Below are positions 54,401-62,711 of a stretch of DNA of 64,000 nt, piece after piece (position 1 is the first letter of the stretch; every line of letters begins with the position of its first letter). The notes below the pieces were generated by a model. The model saw nothing but the letters and a program-made list of their open reading frames with translations, made no database searches and had not been told where the DNA came from. Source of the DNA: Paenibacillus sp. DCT19 (GTDB lineage Bacteria; Bacillota; Bacilli; Paenibacillales; Paenibacillaceae); NCBI RefSeq assembly GCF_003268635.1, contig NZ_CP029639.1, positions 1,623,501-1,687,500 of the forward strand, in the 5' to 3' direction. A program made the translations under genes and the position numbers.

Positions 54401-56389
54401 TTATTTTTTGGCTTGCACAGCTTCATGGATTTGTTGAATGAGATCATCTATGCGCAGAATGCCTTGATCACCCTGACCGTACGCACGGACAGACGCTGAC
54501 GAGGCATTTTTTTCATTCTCACCAAGGACGAGGGAGAAGGGCACTTTCTCCATCTGAGCCTCACGAATTTTGTACCCCAGCTTCTCGTTACGCAAGTCTG
54601 TCTCCACACGAATTCCTGCTACTCGCAGCGCTTGTTGCACTTCTAGAGCATACTCGGCGTAATGGTCTGACACAGGGAGTAGCTTCACTTGCACTGGTGC
54701 AAGCCATAGAGGGAACGCACCTGCGAAATGCTCCGTAAGAATGCCGATGAAACGGTCAATGGAACCGTAGATTGCACGGTGAATGACAACCGGACGGTGC
54801 TTCAGACGATCCTCGCCAATGTAAGTGAGATCGAACTTCTCTGGCATCTGGAAATCAAGCTGGATTGTTCCACATTGCCAGCTGCGTTTCAGTGCATCAA
54901 GGATATGGAAGTCGATTTTGGGGCCATAGAATGCGCCATCCCCTTCGTTAATACGGTAGCTGACTCCGCGCCGATCCAGCACATTTTGTAGTGCACGTTC
55001 CGCCTGATCCCATAATTCCTCTGACCCCATGGAGTCTTGCGGGCGTGTGGATAGCTCAATGCTATATTCGAATCCGAAAATATCGTACATGCGTCCAATT
55101 AACGAGATCGCACGGTTAATCTCTTCTTCGATCTGTTCGGGCAAGACATACAGATGAGCATCATCCTGACAGAATGTCCGTACACGCATCATGCCGTTTA
55201 ACGCACCCGAGTACTCGTGGCGATGTACCTGACCGAATTCCATCATGCGAATAGGTAATTCGCGATAGGAATGAAGTTTGTTTTTGAAGATTAGCATATG
55301 CCCTGGGCAGTTCATCGGTTTCAGTGCAAACGTAGCATTATCCACCTCGGAGAAGTACATATTGTCTTTGTAATGCTCCCAGTGACCGGATTGCTCCCAC
55401 AGCCGATTATTCATCATGAGCGGAGTGCGAACCTCCTGATATCCTTCTTGTAGCTGTAATTCACGGGAGAAATTCTCCAGCTCAGTACGGATAGTCATGC
55501 CTTTGGGGAGATAGAACGGCATGCCGGGTGCTTCCTCCGAGAACATGAATAGCTCCAGCTCTTTGCCTAGTTTCCGATGATCTCGTTTCTTCGCTTCTTC
55601 AAGCATGTGCAAGTGCTCATCCAGTTGTGCTTGGTTTGGAAAGGCAGTGCCGTATATCCGTTGAAGCATTTTATTGTCCGAGTTACCTCGCCAGTACGCG
55701 CCTGCGACATGAAGCAGCTTGAAGGCTTTGATGCGGCCAGTTGACGGAAGATGTGGACCTCGGCACAGATCGAGAAACTCACCTTGTTCATACAACGAAA
55801 TCTCTGCGTCAGCGGGTAAATCATGAATCAACTCCAGCTTGTATGGATCCTGCATATCGTCAAAAATCTCAAGAGCCTGTTCGCGGTTAACGACGCGACG
55901 ATTAATTTTCCAATTTTCCCGCACAATCTTGTGCATCTCCTGTTCAATAACTGCGAGATCATGAATGGAGAGGGCGTGCTCCAGATCCACATCGTAATAG
56001 AATCCATCGGCAATGACAGGGCCGATGCCAAGTTTTACGTGCTCTGCACCGTAAATTCGTTGGATTGCCTGAGCCAGAACATGCGCAGTAGTGTGACGAT
56101 AACGTTGAAGACCTTCGTCGCTTTCGAGTGTAACGATAATAAGCTCGCAGTCCTCTTCAAGCTGTCGATCCAGATCGACATGTTGCCCATTCACAATACC
56201 TCCTACAGCCTGTTTACCCAGACTTATACGGATGGACGAAGCGACTTCTCCTACAGTAACGCCTGCATGGTAATTCCGTACTGCTCCACCTTGGAGACGG
56301 ACTTCAATGCGCTGATTTGACTGACTTGCATCATTTGCTTTTGCTTGGCTAGATGCATTGAATTGTTCCTGATTATTCATGTGAACCAC
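54401..56389 (-). CDS. thrS: Threonyl-tRNA synthetase
   Basis: Charges tRNA-Thr. The 662 residues have a TGS domain (about 25-85), the editing/second additional domain with HTTAHVLAQAI and a CRGPHLPSTGRIKAFKLLHV zinc/editing region, then the class II catalytic core (PKGMTIRTELENF, MNCPGHMLIFK, EFGQVHRHEYSGAL, FYGPKIDF) and the anticodon-binding domain (LLPVSDHYAEYALEVQQ). An N-terminal ~24-residue Gln/Ser/Asn-rich tail is extra. A T-box leader precedes it, so expression depends on uncharged tRNA-Thr. It could be a second, ThrZ-like copy. Confidence 0.96.
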   Translation of the reverse strand: MVHMNNQEQFNASSQAKANDASQSNQRIEVRLQGGAVRNYHAGVTVGEVASSIRISLGKQAVGGIVNGQHVDLDRQLEEDCELIIVTLESDEGLQRYRHTTAHVLAQAIQRIYGAEHVKLGIGPVIADGFYYDVDLEHALSIHDLAVIEQEMHKIVRENWKINRRVVNREQALEIFDDMQDPYKLELIHDLPADAEISLYEQGEFLDLCRGPHLPSTGRIKAFKLLHVAGAYWRGNSDNKMLQRIYGTAFPNQAQLDEHLHMLEEAKKRDHRKLGKELELFMFSEEAPGMPFYLPKGMTIRTELENFSRELQLQEGYQEVRTPLMMNNRLWEQSGHWEHYKDNMYFSEVDNATFALKPMNCPGHMLIFKNKLHSYRELPIRMMEFGQVHRHEYSGALNGMMRVRTFCQDDAHLYVLPEQIEEEINRAISLIGRMYDIFGFEYSIELSTRPQDSMGSEELWDQAERALQNVLDRRGVSYRINEGDGAFYGPKIDFHILDALKRSWQCGTIQLDFQMPEKFDLTYIGEDRLKHRPVVIHRAIYGSIDRFIGILTEHFAGAFPLWLAPVQVKLLPVSDHYAEYALEVQQALRVAGIRVETDLRNEKLGYKIREAQMEKVPFSLVLGENEKNASSASVRAYGQGDQGILRIDDLIQQIHEAVQAKK

Positions 56390-56404
56390 ACTCCAATTTT
56401 CAAA

Positions 56405-56612
56405 TTAGAAGCGCAAAAAACACCCGTCCCGGAAAAGGGACGAGTGCGCTTAGCTCGTGGTTCCACCCTAATTTGGTTATGAAGCCATCCTCATTCGGCC
56501 AGCCGCCGGATACAGGAAACATCATAACCCTCATTGGAATCCGTTAACGGGGATTAGGCGGTGAACTCTACTGGCCCATGTAAGCTCCGAATTCGAATAG
56601 GAACTTGTTGCT
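56405..56612 (-). ncRNA. T-box leader of thrS
   Basis: On the minus strand the T-box core AGGGTGGAACCACGAGC is followed by a terminator hairpin (CGTCCCTTTTCCGGGACG then GTGTTTTTT). Upstream, CCGTTAACGG and an extended GGTTATGA/TCATAACC pairing are seen. GTTCACCGCC holds an ACC triplet, a threonine codon and possible specifier. Only about 150 nt lie between the core and an R2 repeat, and a complete Stem I was not recognised. The 5' boundary is uncertain. Confidence 0.85.
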
Positions 56613-56616
56613 TAAA

Positions 56617-56796
56617 ATGCGTGTTCAAAAAGGTCGGTTTTCAGTACCAAGAAGATGGGATGAAGATAGAAATGGAGTAGCGGAGCGTAGATTAAGCTAC
56701 GTGAGCAACGGACATTTCGGCTGAATCCCATCTTCGATGCTGAGATGCCGCTAGGGCATCCTTCGTAATCAAAAGCGGACTTTTTGAACAACCTCT
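56617..56796 (-). repeat. R2 repeat element, copy D
   Basis: About 180 bp, reverse orientation to copy E at 62341-62560. One end is GTGTTCAAAAAGGTCGG followed by TTTTCAGTACC; the other is TCAAAAGCGGACTTTTTGAAC. The ends are imperfect inverted repeats (TGTTCAAAAAG type). The middle CGGAGCGTAGATTAAGCTAC is identical in copy E. It sits directly against the thrS leader. Confidence 0.75.
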
Positions 56797-56798
56797 TA

Positions 56799-56998
56799 AA
56801 GGGGTGGTTCGAGATCACGGCTGCAGAGGGTAACGCCGTTTCGTTCGCTGAAGAAGGTTTCACCAATCCCTTCTCTCTCTGGGCAGCACGCAAGCGGAAT
56901 CATGTCTCTGGTCATCGCCAAATATACGAAATGATAAGGTTGATCCGTCCATTGCGGAGGATGCCATATCAATTTTTTGGGAAACAGGTGTTACTTGA
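56799..56998 (+). pseudogene. Possible gene remnant next to R2 copy D
   Basis: After the repeat, one frame encodes WFEITAAEGNAVSFAEEG, then FTNPFSLWAARKRNHVSG. A second frame continues SPNIRNDKVDPSIAEDAISI, FWETGVT and stop at 56998. One added G near 56909-56910 joins them into a protein-like C-terminal piece of about 67 residues. There is no start codon with a ribosome binding site; the 5' part would have ended at the repeat. I do not recognise the family. Confidence 0.35.
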
Positions 56999-57029
56999 GT
57001 GTCGATTATATAGATTGAAATTTCAAAGG

Positions 57030-58808
57030 TCAAGTGATTTTATTTTGAGAGCCATGTAAAGTCCCATCCCAGATCAATTGAATCTGTGTGCCCTGCCCGG
57101 GTGCGGAATGTACTTCAATTCGACCCTTCATCGCCTCGATCAGACTCTTGGTCACAGCCATGCCTAGCCCAGATCCCACATCAGGAGTTCCCGTATCTGT
57201 TCCGCGATAATAACGTTCGAATAACTTCCATACCGTCTCCGCATCCATACCTCTCCCATTATCGGCAAACTGTATACTGAATTCTCCATCTCGTTGCCAA
57301 GCATGAACGCTGACGATGAGCTTGGTGTCTATAGGGTTATGCAGCAGAGCGTTGGCGGTCAGATTATCTACAATTCGTTCAAACGAAGGGATGTGAACCT
57401 GCCCATAGACAGGAGTCGGTGCCGGTTGAAACTGGATGCGACCTTGCCCATAGGCTGGATTACGTTCGGCCCGTTTAACGAGATCATGAAGTAGCGTATT
57501 CACGTCAGTTCGTTCTACCTCTGGTTGATATCCACCGCTGCGTAAGCGGTAGGTCGTGGCAAGATCATTGACCAACCGATCCATATACATGGATTTGTCC
57601 AACATGATTGCAGCAAACTCGCGTACTTCTTCTTGAGACCAGCTATATTTATCTGCTTCAAGCATGTGGGCATAGCCCTGTATAGAGGATAAAGGGGTCT
57701 TCAGATCATGTGTGATGCCTGCAATCCATTCCTCGCGAAGAGATTCCGTTTGTTTGCGAAGTTCCTCGTCTTGTTTCAGCGTGCTGGATAACATTTGCAT
57801 CGAGTGCAGCACTTCGGCATATACACGATATTTCCGCTTCCATTTGCCATTACGTCGTTGACTGCGAGGTATGCCATTGAGCCCAGTAGGCTCTTCGTAA
57901 TTACCCTTTTCCAGTCGTTGTAGCCATTGGAGCATGTGCAGCATCGGGGAACCGAAACGATTGGCGTACCATAAAGCAAGCAGGATTAACAACATAATTA
58001 CGGACAAAACCAACACCAGCAGCGCTGGCTCCCATATAAACGTATAGGGATTTCTCTCGTCTTCCGCTGCCGACAAACCGCTAGGGACACTGATCATCCA
58101 AGTCGTTCCGGTCTGTTCATCATATAAAGTGGCTGTGAATGCTCCATACCGGCTAGGGTAGCGGGCACGCAAAACGAGATCCTGAATGTTATATTCGCTC
58201 GGCACACCTATTGTAGGTTTGTTATAGGAATCTAGCTCCTTACCAGAGGAATCCAATAGTTGAAGGTAGGCCTTGGCTTCGCGAATGGACGCTTGTTGTT
58301 CTGGCGCTACGACAAGCTTGCCGTTGGTAAAGGTGCTAGTCTGATGAACCTCGTTAAGTAAGGGTTTGGCTAGACTGCGTTCTCCATATAACAATGTAAA
58401 AACAATGCCGTGTCTTTCTCGAATGACCATGACGATCTGATAAGGAAAAGGCTTGATGCCTTGCCAATAAGCAATTAGCTCTCCTGGAGCATAGTGAGTC
58501 GGAATATCGGAAGGGGTATGAAAGGCATCGATAACCTTACCTTTATCATCAAGCATTTGCAGCCACCCCTGGTTTTGCTCCACCTGCTTCAGGAGATCAG
58601 GGGCATAGTGAACGGTGCCATCAGACGAGATTTTTGCGGTATCAATTAATTGATCTAGACCTGTGGTCGCAAAATCATCGACTAGGTTCACTTCATTCAC
58701 CTTTTGCACTACCCAATATGTCGCAGCTGATCCAAGTACCACAATCAAAAGAACTGCGCCAGCGAGCATACCGATAAATCGGGTCATCAACCTGCGCCGA
58801 ATGCTCAT
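57030..58808 (-). CDS. Sensor histidine kinase
   Basis: Membrane sensor of 592 aa. Membrane helices at about residues 9-33 and 258-283 enclose a large ~225-residue extracytoplasmic sensor domain of unknown ligand. A linker/HAMP-like region, a HisKA dimerisation domain with the phospho-accepting histidine in AGITHDLKTPLSSIQGYAHM, and a HATPase domain (N box NLTANALLHN, G1 FADNGRGMD, F box FERYYRG, G2 GSGLGMAV) follow. It overlaps the response regulator by 4 bp, so the pair is co-translated. Confidence 0.94.
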   Translation of the reverse strand: MSIRRRLMTRFIGMLAGAVLLIVVLGSAATYWVVQKVNEVNLVDDFATTGLDQLIDTAKISSDGTVHYAPDLLKQVEQNQGWLQMLDDKGKVIDAFHTPSDIPTHYAPGELIAYWQGIKPFPYQIVMVIRERHGIVFTLLYGERSLAKPLLNEVHQTSTFTNGKLVVAPEQQASIREAKAYLQLLDSSGKELDSYNKPTIGVPSEYNIQDLVLRARYPSRYGAFTATLYDEQTGTTWMISVPSGLSAAEDERNPYTFIWEPALLVLVLSVIMLLILLALWYANRFGSPMLHMLQWLQRLEKGNYEEPTGLNGIPRSQRRNGKWKRKYRVYAEVLHSMQMLSSTLKQDEELRKQTESLREEWIAGITHDLKTPLSSIQGYAHMLEADKYSWSQEEVREFAAIMLDKSMYMDRLVNDLATTYRLRSGGYQPEVERTDVNTLLHDLVKRAERNPAYGQGRIQFQPAPTPVYGQVHIPSFERIVDNLTANALLHNPIDTKLIVSVHAWQRDGEFSIQFADNGRGMDAETVWKLFERYYRGTDTGTPDVGSGLGMAVTKSLIEAMKGRIEVHSAPGQGTQIQLIWDGTLHGSQNKIT

Positions 58809-59572
58809 AATTGTGGAACCTGCTCAGGCTTAATGAGCTTGTATCCGAGACCTCGTACGTTGACTAGAAATTCTGGCGTGGAAGGGTCTGCCTCAATTCG
58901 TTCACGAATGCGATGGATGTGAACCATAACGGTATTGTCGTCACTAATGGCTTCCGATCCCCAGACCCGTTCATATAATTCAGACTTGGTGAAAATACGA
59001 TTGGGATGCTTACAGAAAAAGAGCAGCAACTGATATACAAGTGCCGGGCAGGTAACGTTCACTCCCTCGACTCGTAGCTCTCCGGCATGTTCCAACACCT
59101 GGAATCGTCCAAAATCATAGATATTTTCTTGGAGACTCGAATGTGGCGTAATTACGTCATTTTTTGTGTTTGAGCTGCTTGAATCATTCCCTATCTTAGA
59201 AGGCAAGTAACGCTTGAGTAGTGACTTGATTCGGGCGACGACTTCGAGTGGATTAAAGGGTTTGACGACATAATCGTCACCGCCCACAGCGAATCCAGTT
59301 AACTTGTCATAATCTGTTGTTTTGGCGGTGAGGAACAGAATGGGTGCATCGGTTACCTCTCGCAGGAATGGGCAGATTTCGAGTCCACTTTTCCCCGGAA
59401 GCATGACATCCAGCACGATGCAATGATAGGTTTTGCTTTTGCAGGCTTCGAGTGCTGCTTCACCTGTTGTAACGGTATCGATATCAATAAACTGCTCTTT
59501 CAGCAGAACGGTGCGAAGCATATGTAATATGGCTTGTTCATCATCTACAAGGAGTAATGAGACGTGATTCAT
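58805..59572 (-). CDS. OmpR/PhoB-type response regulator
   Basis: Partner of the kinase. The receiver domain (about 4-118) has LLVDDEQAILHML, the phosphorylated Asp in CIVLDVMLPGKSG, FLTAKTTD and the conserved Lys in DYVVKPFNPLEV. The C-terminal winged helix (about 158-250) contains LTCP-type entry VNVTCPALVYQLLLFF, then SKSELYERVWGS and VMVHIHRIRERIE. A ~30-residue Ser/Asn-rich linker joins them. The gene precedes the kinase and is divergent from the M23 lipoprotein gene; a tandem TTAACA-type site lies between. Confidence 0.94.
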   Translation of the reverse strand: MNHVSLLLVDDEQAILHMLRTVLLKEQFIDIDTVTTGEAALEACKSKTYHCIVLDVMLPGKSGLEICPFLREVTDAPILFLTAKTTDYDKLTGFAVGGDDYVVKPFNPLEVVARIKSLLKRYLPSKIGNDSSSSNTKNDVITPHSSLQENIYDFGRFQVLEHAGELRVEGVNVTCPALVYQLLLFFCKHPNRIFTKSELYERVWGSEAISDDNTVMVHIHRIRERIEADPSTPEFLVNVRGLGYKLIKPEQVPQL

Positions 59573-59653
59573 GCTTGTAAGTGACCTCCTTAGGCTTCTG
59601 TCTGGCTCAGTTCATCATATCACTAAGATCGGTGATCTGGAGCATGCGCTATC

Positions 59654-59670
59654 TTAACAGAATCTTAATT
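59654..59670. promoter_or_regulatory. Tandem TTAACA-type response-regulator box
   Basis: TTAACA, 5 bp, TTAATT: an 11-bp-period tandem as bound by PhoB/PhoP-type regulators. It lies between the divergent response regulator and M23 genes. Confidence 0.45.
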
Positions 59671-59789
59671 ATGAGTTCCGTGGAAGTCAAAGAGTTATGT
59701 TAGGTGTAAGCATATGTTAGACGCAGGATAAGATTCATTCTGTAGAGTTAACTGCAAGAGATGACGATTTTAATAAGGGGTGTGGAACA

Positions 59790-60941
59790 ATGAACAATAT
59801 ACATGAAGAACTTGAGCGTACGAGGCAACGGCAAGATAAAGCAACCACAGATTCGAAATCCAAAAATGCTGCACAAGTGAGATCTCAGTCCAAGAAGACC
59901 TGGAAGTTATTTGCAATGTCACTGGCAGCCTGTATGATTCTCTCTGCTTGTAGCAGTAATGTTTCATCTGATCAGGCAGGGGAACAGTCCGCAGAGCAGA
60001 CATCCGGTTCTACTCCAGTAGTTGAAAATAAAGAGAATGATAAGCTAGAGGGTGCTGAAAAACAATCCGGAACAGAGGTGCAAGCTGTGATTACACCAGA
60101 TAACTTCTTGGATACATTGTTGAATGGTTCGAAAGATGATATCTATAGTCAGATGAGCCCTGCACTGAAGGAAGCGGTATCGCTGGAGGAGTTCAAATCA
60201 TCTGCCGACAGTTTTTTGCAGGGGGTAACTACGCTTGACCAAGTGGTAGATGTGCAAATGAATAATTTAACTGAGCGTGTCTGGAAGGATGCAACTGGAA
60301 CGAAAGCTATTCGTGCTTATTTCTCAGAAACACAAATTGAAGGTTTATCCATTCATACTTTGGAAGCTCATGAGGATACAGATAACAAGTTTACCCAAAC
60401 GGAGTTCCAGTTCCCGATGAAGGGCGACTGGTTTGTATTTTGGGGAGGCAATGATGTTCTGTCCAACTACCATTATGAGCATGAGACTCAGCGCTATGCA
60501 CTTGATATCGTTCGAACGAAGGGCAATTTCAGTTATCAAGATGATTCGACCAAAAATGAAAATTATTATGCTTTTGGTGAGCCGCTCTACGCTGCCGCGG
60601 ATGGAACAGTCGTAGAGATTAAGAATAATATCCCGGACAACACACCAGGTGTGATGAATGCTGAAGAACCGGCCGGTAATTTCGTAGTTATTGACCATGG
60701 TAATGACGAGTACAGCATTACGGCGCATTTGAAGGAAGGCAGCCTAGCGGTTAAGAAAGGGGATAAAGTGAAGCAAGGAGACCTCATTGGATATTTGGGA
60801 AATTCAGGTAATTCCAGTGAAGCGCATTTGCATTTCCAAGTATCCGATGGGGCTGATTTGTTCACCTCACGCTCGATCAACATTCGCTGGGCAGATCAGA
60901 GTCAGCAGTTAACACGTGGTAACACCATTCAAGCGAGGTAG
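59790..60941 (+). CDS. M23 (LytM) peptidase lipoprotein with DUF3887-like domain
   Basis: Probably a cell-surface peptidoglycan endopeptidase or regulator. After an unusual 34-residue hydrophilic N-terminus come basic residues, a hydrophobic stretch and the lipobox LSAC (Cys 54). A DUF3887-like domain (about 108-205, DNFLDTLLNGSKDDIYSQMS) precedes the LytM domain (about 230-370). The metal-binding set is visible: HETQRYALDI (Asp with upstream His), and HLHFQV near the end, with ITAHL before it. The ATG has AGGGGTG 7 nt upstream, which supports the long form. It is divergent from the two-component system, its likely regulator. Confidence 0.87.
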   Translation: MNNIHEELERTRQRQDKATTDSKSKNAAQVRSQSKKTWKLFAMSLAACMILSACSSNVSSDQAGEQSAEQTSGSTPVVENKENDKLEGAEKQSGTEVQAVITPDNFLDTLLNGSKDDIYSQMSPALKEAVSLEEFKSSADSFLQGVTTLDQVVDVQMNNLTERVWKDATGTKAIRAYFSETQIEGLSIHTLEAHEDTDNKFTQTEFQFPMKGDWFVFWGGNDVLSNYHYEHETQRYALDIVRTKGNFSYQDDSTKNENYYAFGEPLYAAADGTVVEIKNNIPDNTPGVMNAEEPAGNFVVIDHGNDEYSITAHLKEGSLAVKKGDKVKQGDLIGYLGNSGNSSEAHLHFQVSDGADLFTSRSINIRWADQSQQLTRGNTIQAR

Positions 60942-60984
60942 CTTCTGCTTAATCCCATAATGGCTTAGAGCATTTCTCGATCAA

Positions 60985-61030
60985 AGGCGATAGGAAGGAG
61001 GCAATCCTTGATCTATCGCCTGTTTTCTTC
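60985..61030 (+). terminator. Terminator after the M23 gene
   Basis: AGGCGATAG pairs with CTATCGCCT around a 19-nt loop that itself contains AAGGAGG, followed by GTTTTCTT. Confidence 0.75.
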
Positions 61031-61126
61031 TATGTGCAACTATACAAATATTATGGGTGACGATTGCGTCTATATCCCGTTATAATATCGTCATAAAGTC
61101 GGATTGGACTGGATGATGGAGGCGTT

Positions 61127-61633
61127 ATGATGATGTTAGATCGTGTGCAGATTGAGTATGCCCGCATTGAGGATTTGCCAAGAATTGTAGAGATTTATAA
61201 CTCGACGATTGAGAGTCGTATGGTGACAGCGGATTTGGAGCCGGTAACGGTTGAACAGCGCATTCCGTGGTTTGAGGAACATTCATCCGATCATCGTCCA
61301 CTATGGGTGATGAGGCAAGAAGGACAGGTTGTAGCCTGGGCAAGTTTGAGCTCTTTTTATGGACGGCCTGCCTATAATGGGACTGTGGAAGTGAGTGTAT
61401 ACGTGGATCAAAATTGCCGGGGAATTGGCGCAGGCAGCCGACTGCTTAATACCATCTTTGCTGCGTGCCCGCCACTCGGAATTACCACTATTTTAGGTTT
61501 TGTCTTTGGACATAACGAACCTAGCATCGGTTTACTACGTAAGCATGGTTTTGAGCAATGGGGGTATTACCCGGAAGTAGCTGTATTAGATGGGGTGAAC
61601 CGAGATCTAGCGATTTTAGGTAAGAAAATATAG
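61127..61633 (+). CDS. GNAT N-acetyltransferase (phosphinothricin acetyltransferase-like)
   Basis: A 168-residue acetyltransferase of the Pat/MddA type. Landmarks are ARIEDLPRIVEIYNSTIESR, then VEVSVYVDQNCRGIGAGSRL with the acetyl-CoA loop (RGIGAGS), and NEPSIGLLRKHGFEQWGYYP. Family members acetylate phosphinothricin, methionine sulfone or related amino acids. The real substrate is unknown. The start lies in an ATGATGATG run after GGAGGCG. Confidence 0.88.
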   Translation: MMMLDRVQIEYARIEDLPRIVEIYNSTIESRMVTADLEPVTVEQRIPWFEEHSSDHRPLWVMRQEGQVVAWASLSSFYGRPAYNGTVEVSVYVDQNCRGIGAGSRLLNTIFAACPPLGITTILGFVFGHNEPSIGLLRKHGFEQWGYYPEVAVLDGVNRDLAILGKKI

Positions 61634-61718
61634 ATAGCTCATCATGGTGCATCATGGAAAAGTTATATCGTTGAACGGGATATCGAATGAATTGCGGCCG
61701 AAGGGAGGCAGTTTCGTT

Positions 61719-62198
61719 ATGTTACTAGATGATATTGAAATTGTAGTGAAACCTGAGCTCAAGCTGGTGGGGTACCAGGCGCAGGCAAGTCTGAACGAGG
61801 ACATTCAGGGGAATATTGTGGGAGGATTACGCACGAAGTTGAAGCTGAATGCTCCGCAGATCTCAAACCATACGTATGCCGGGATGTACCTTATCCAGAT
61901 CTATCCGGACGTGGAGTGGACGCCAGATGTGGTGTTCACTCATATTGTTGCGATAGAAGCCCAGGAATCTCAACAGATCTCTGATGAGATGATTACGCAC
62001 ACTGTGCCAGCAGGGCGCTTTATACGATTTATACACGCAGGGTCAGAAGCTGAGATTGATGATACGTATCAGGCTGTCAATGATTGGCTTGCCGATAACG
62101 GGTATGATGAGCCTCGTGTGTTTGATATGGAACACTGGACAGAAGCCATGCTGTCTGGGGACACAGATACTCAGATCCACATTTATGTTCCTATTTAG
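61719..62198 (+). CDS. GyrI-like / effector-binding domain protein
   Basis: A 159-residue protein resembling a stand-alone GyrI/AraC-type effector-binding domain. The start VVKPELKLVGYQAQ and the later HTVPAGRFIRFIHAG and DTYQAVNDWLADNGY follow that family's pattern. Such domains bind small hydrophobic or drug-like ligands; there is no DNA-binding part. The ATG at 61719 follows AAGGGAGG by about 10 nt. It lies 85 bp after the GNAT gene and may be co-transcribed. Confidence 0.75.
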   Translation: MLLDDIEIVVKPELKLVGYQAQASLNEDIQGNIVGGLRTKLKLNAPQISNHTYAGMYLIQIYPDVEWTPDVVFTHIVAIEAQESQQISDEMITHTVPAGRFIRFIHAGSEAEIDDTYQAVNDWLADNGYDEPRVFDMEHWTEAMLSGDTDTQIHIYVPI

Positions 62199-62223
62199 AG
62201 GTTGTGGGAAACTATATGACATG

Positions 62224-62264
62224 AAAACTCCGATACGCCCAAATAGCGTGTCGGAGTTTTTTTG
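62224..62264 (+). terminator. Terminator after the GyrI-like gene
   Basis: AAAACTCCGATACGC pairs with GCGTGTCGGAGTTTT, followed by further T. Confidence 0.85.
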
Positions 62265-62340
62265 TTAAGAAGGGCTCGTATGATGAGAACTTGTGTAGAA
62301 GAGGGATGCCGTACTTATATTTGACCTAGAATATGGCTGT

Positions 62341-62560
62341 TAGAGGTTGTTCAAAAAGTCCGCTTTTGATTACGAAGGATGCGCGAGCCGCATCTTAGCA
62401 TCGAATATGGGATTCAGCCGAAATAAGTGGAGGCTTACGAAGTTTGTTTCCTTCGGAAACAATGTAGTTGCTCACGTAGCTTAATCTACGCTCCGCTACT
62501 CCATTTCTAGCTTCATCCCATCTTCTGGGTACTGAAAACCAACCTTTTTTAACACGCACT
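62341..62560 (+). repeat. R2 repeat element, copy E
   Basis: About 220 bp. Left end TTGTTCAAAAAGTCCGC, then TTTTGATTACGAAGGATG; right end GGTACTGAAAACC, then an AACACGCAC segment. It shares both ends and the central CTACGCTCCGCTACTCCATT with copy D. It carries about 40 extra bases around GTTTCCTTCGGAAAC, a small hairpin. Confidence 0.75.
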
Positions 62561-62585
62561 GTTAGAGGTATTTAATGATACAAAA

Positions 62586-62615
62586 AAAGCTCGTTGTCAT
62601 CCAACGGGCTTCTCT
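62586..62615 (-). terminator. Hairpin with T run on the minus strand
   Basis: AAGCTCGTTG pairs with CAACGGGCTT. The T run lies on the minus strand, but no minus-strand gene is nearby. Function uncertain. Confidence 0.4.
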
Positions 62616-62711
62616 CAATAATTACCATCACCAAAAAAGGATTGACGGTTAGACTATGGCATTCTATAATCGGTAGCAAGTAACTTGATATGTAAGGAGT
62701 CCTGACATGAT

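Noticed and set aside
20286..62560. CRISPR array among the repeats
   Set aside because: Repeats are 140-220 bp, dispersed and palindromic, with no regular spacers and no cas genes.
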